Positions 13,107-13,197 of a DNA stretch of 13,197 bases are shown here, piece by piece. Source of the DNA: Acidobacteriaceae bacterium (GTDB lineage Bacteria > Acidobacteriota > Terriglobia > Terriglobales > SbA1). A program made the translations under genes and the position numbers. Location of the stretch: contig JAFAGX010000136.1 of the NCBI GenBank assembly GCA_019237515.1, forward strand, positions 1-13,197. Direction: 5' to 3'. Below the pieces are notes generated by a model, which saw only the letters and a program-made list of their open reading frames with translations, was not told where the DNA came from and did not search any database. Positions within the stretch are counted from its first letter, which is position 1; every line of letters starts with the position of its first letter.

Positions 13107-13197
13107 CCTCTACTGCGGAGCAGTTCCCTTTACCACCAAAGCAAGCGGCAAGTCACTACCATTTTGCGATTTCAACGAGGTCGTGAAAATCCAGTGA
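13107..13197. other. downstream region with a weak hairpin
   Basis: A small hairpin ACTGC-GGA-GCAGT (13112-13124) follows the GAF-protein stop by five bases, but it has only five base pairs and no T-run behind it (TCCCTTTACC). It may be a weak terminator. Nothing else is supported before the right edge. Confidence 0.3.

Noticed and set aside
13112..13124. Intrinsic terminator after the GAF-protein gene
   Set aside because: Only five base pairs with a three-base loop and no run of T; kept as a weak hairpin, not called a terminator.
1..13197. tRNA, rRNA, CRISPR arrays, insertion sequences, toxin-antitoxin or phage-defence genes
   Set aside because: Read on both strands, I saw no cloverleaf, no regularly spaced direct repeats, no transposase or integrase motifs and no nuclease or defence-type domains.

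Overview
The window looks like a chromosomal segment of a moderately GC-rich Gram-negative bacterium, most likely a member of the Acidobacteriota. That assignment is an inference from the combination of proteins: a 2-oxoglutarate dehydrogenase E1 tail, a DinB protein with a conserved C-terminal extension, a CGNR/ABATE regulator, a GAF/zinc-ribbon membrane protein, and secreted Sel1 and formamidase proteins. It does not rest on a phylogenetic marker. No rRNA, tRNA, CRISPR array, insertion sequence or phage gene was found. Coding density is high; the longest stretch between genes is about 210 bases.

Layout. Positions 1-444 hold the C-terminus of a 2-oxoglutarate dehydrogenase E1, running off the left edge. 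It converges on, and overlaps by 30 bases, an exported Sel1-repeat protein (415-1389, minus). Next come a DinB-family protein (1602-2213, minus) and, divergent from it, an HyuA-type hydantoinase/oxoprolinase subunit (2280-4313, plus) that has no HyuB partner in the window. A phosphate-signalling cluster follows: phoB-like regulator (4378-5070), phoR-like sensor kinase (5067-6827, overlapping by 4 bases) and phoU (6938-7663). No pst transporter genes are present here.

A CGNR zinc-finger protein (7673-8293, minus) ends 9 bases after phoU and is divergent from a YedA-like EamA exporter (8410-9453, plus). The space between them holds two well-formed promoters facing opposite ways. Their -35 boxes share one 13-base palindrome, and a second inverted repeat covers the core of the exporter promoter. 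This is the clearest regulatory structure in the window. Downstream on the plus strand lie an SLC13/arsenite-permease-type transporter (9509-10759), an exported acetamidase/formamidase (10806-11810), and an unusual protein made of a GAF domain, a long Ala/Pro/Ser linker, a four-cysteine zinc ribbon and a C-terminal membrane anchor (11928-13106).

How the genes may work together. PhoR, PhoB and PhoU form the usual phosphate-sensing relay. The CGNR protein probably controls the exporter. The transporter and the periplasmic formamidase are closely spaced and may release and take up a small acid from amides, but that link rests only on position. I see no clearly new multi-gene defence or mobile system. 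The best leads are the shared CGNR/EamA promoter, the GAF-zinc ribbon-anchor protein, and the apparently leaderless GTG start of phoB with a candidate Pho box just upstream.
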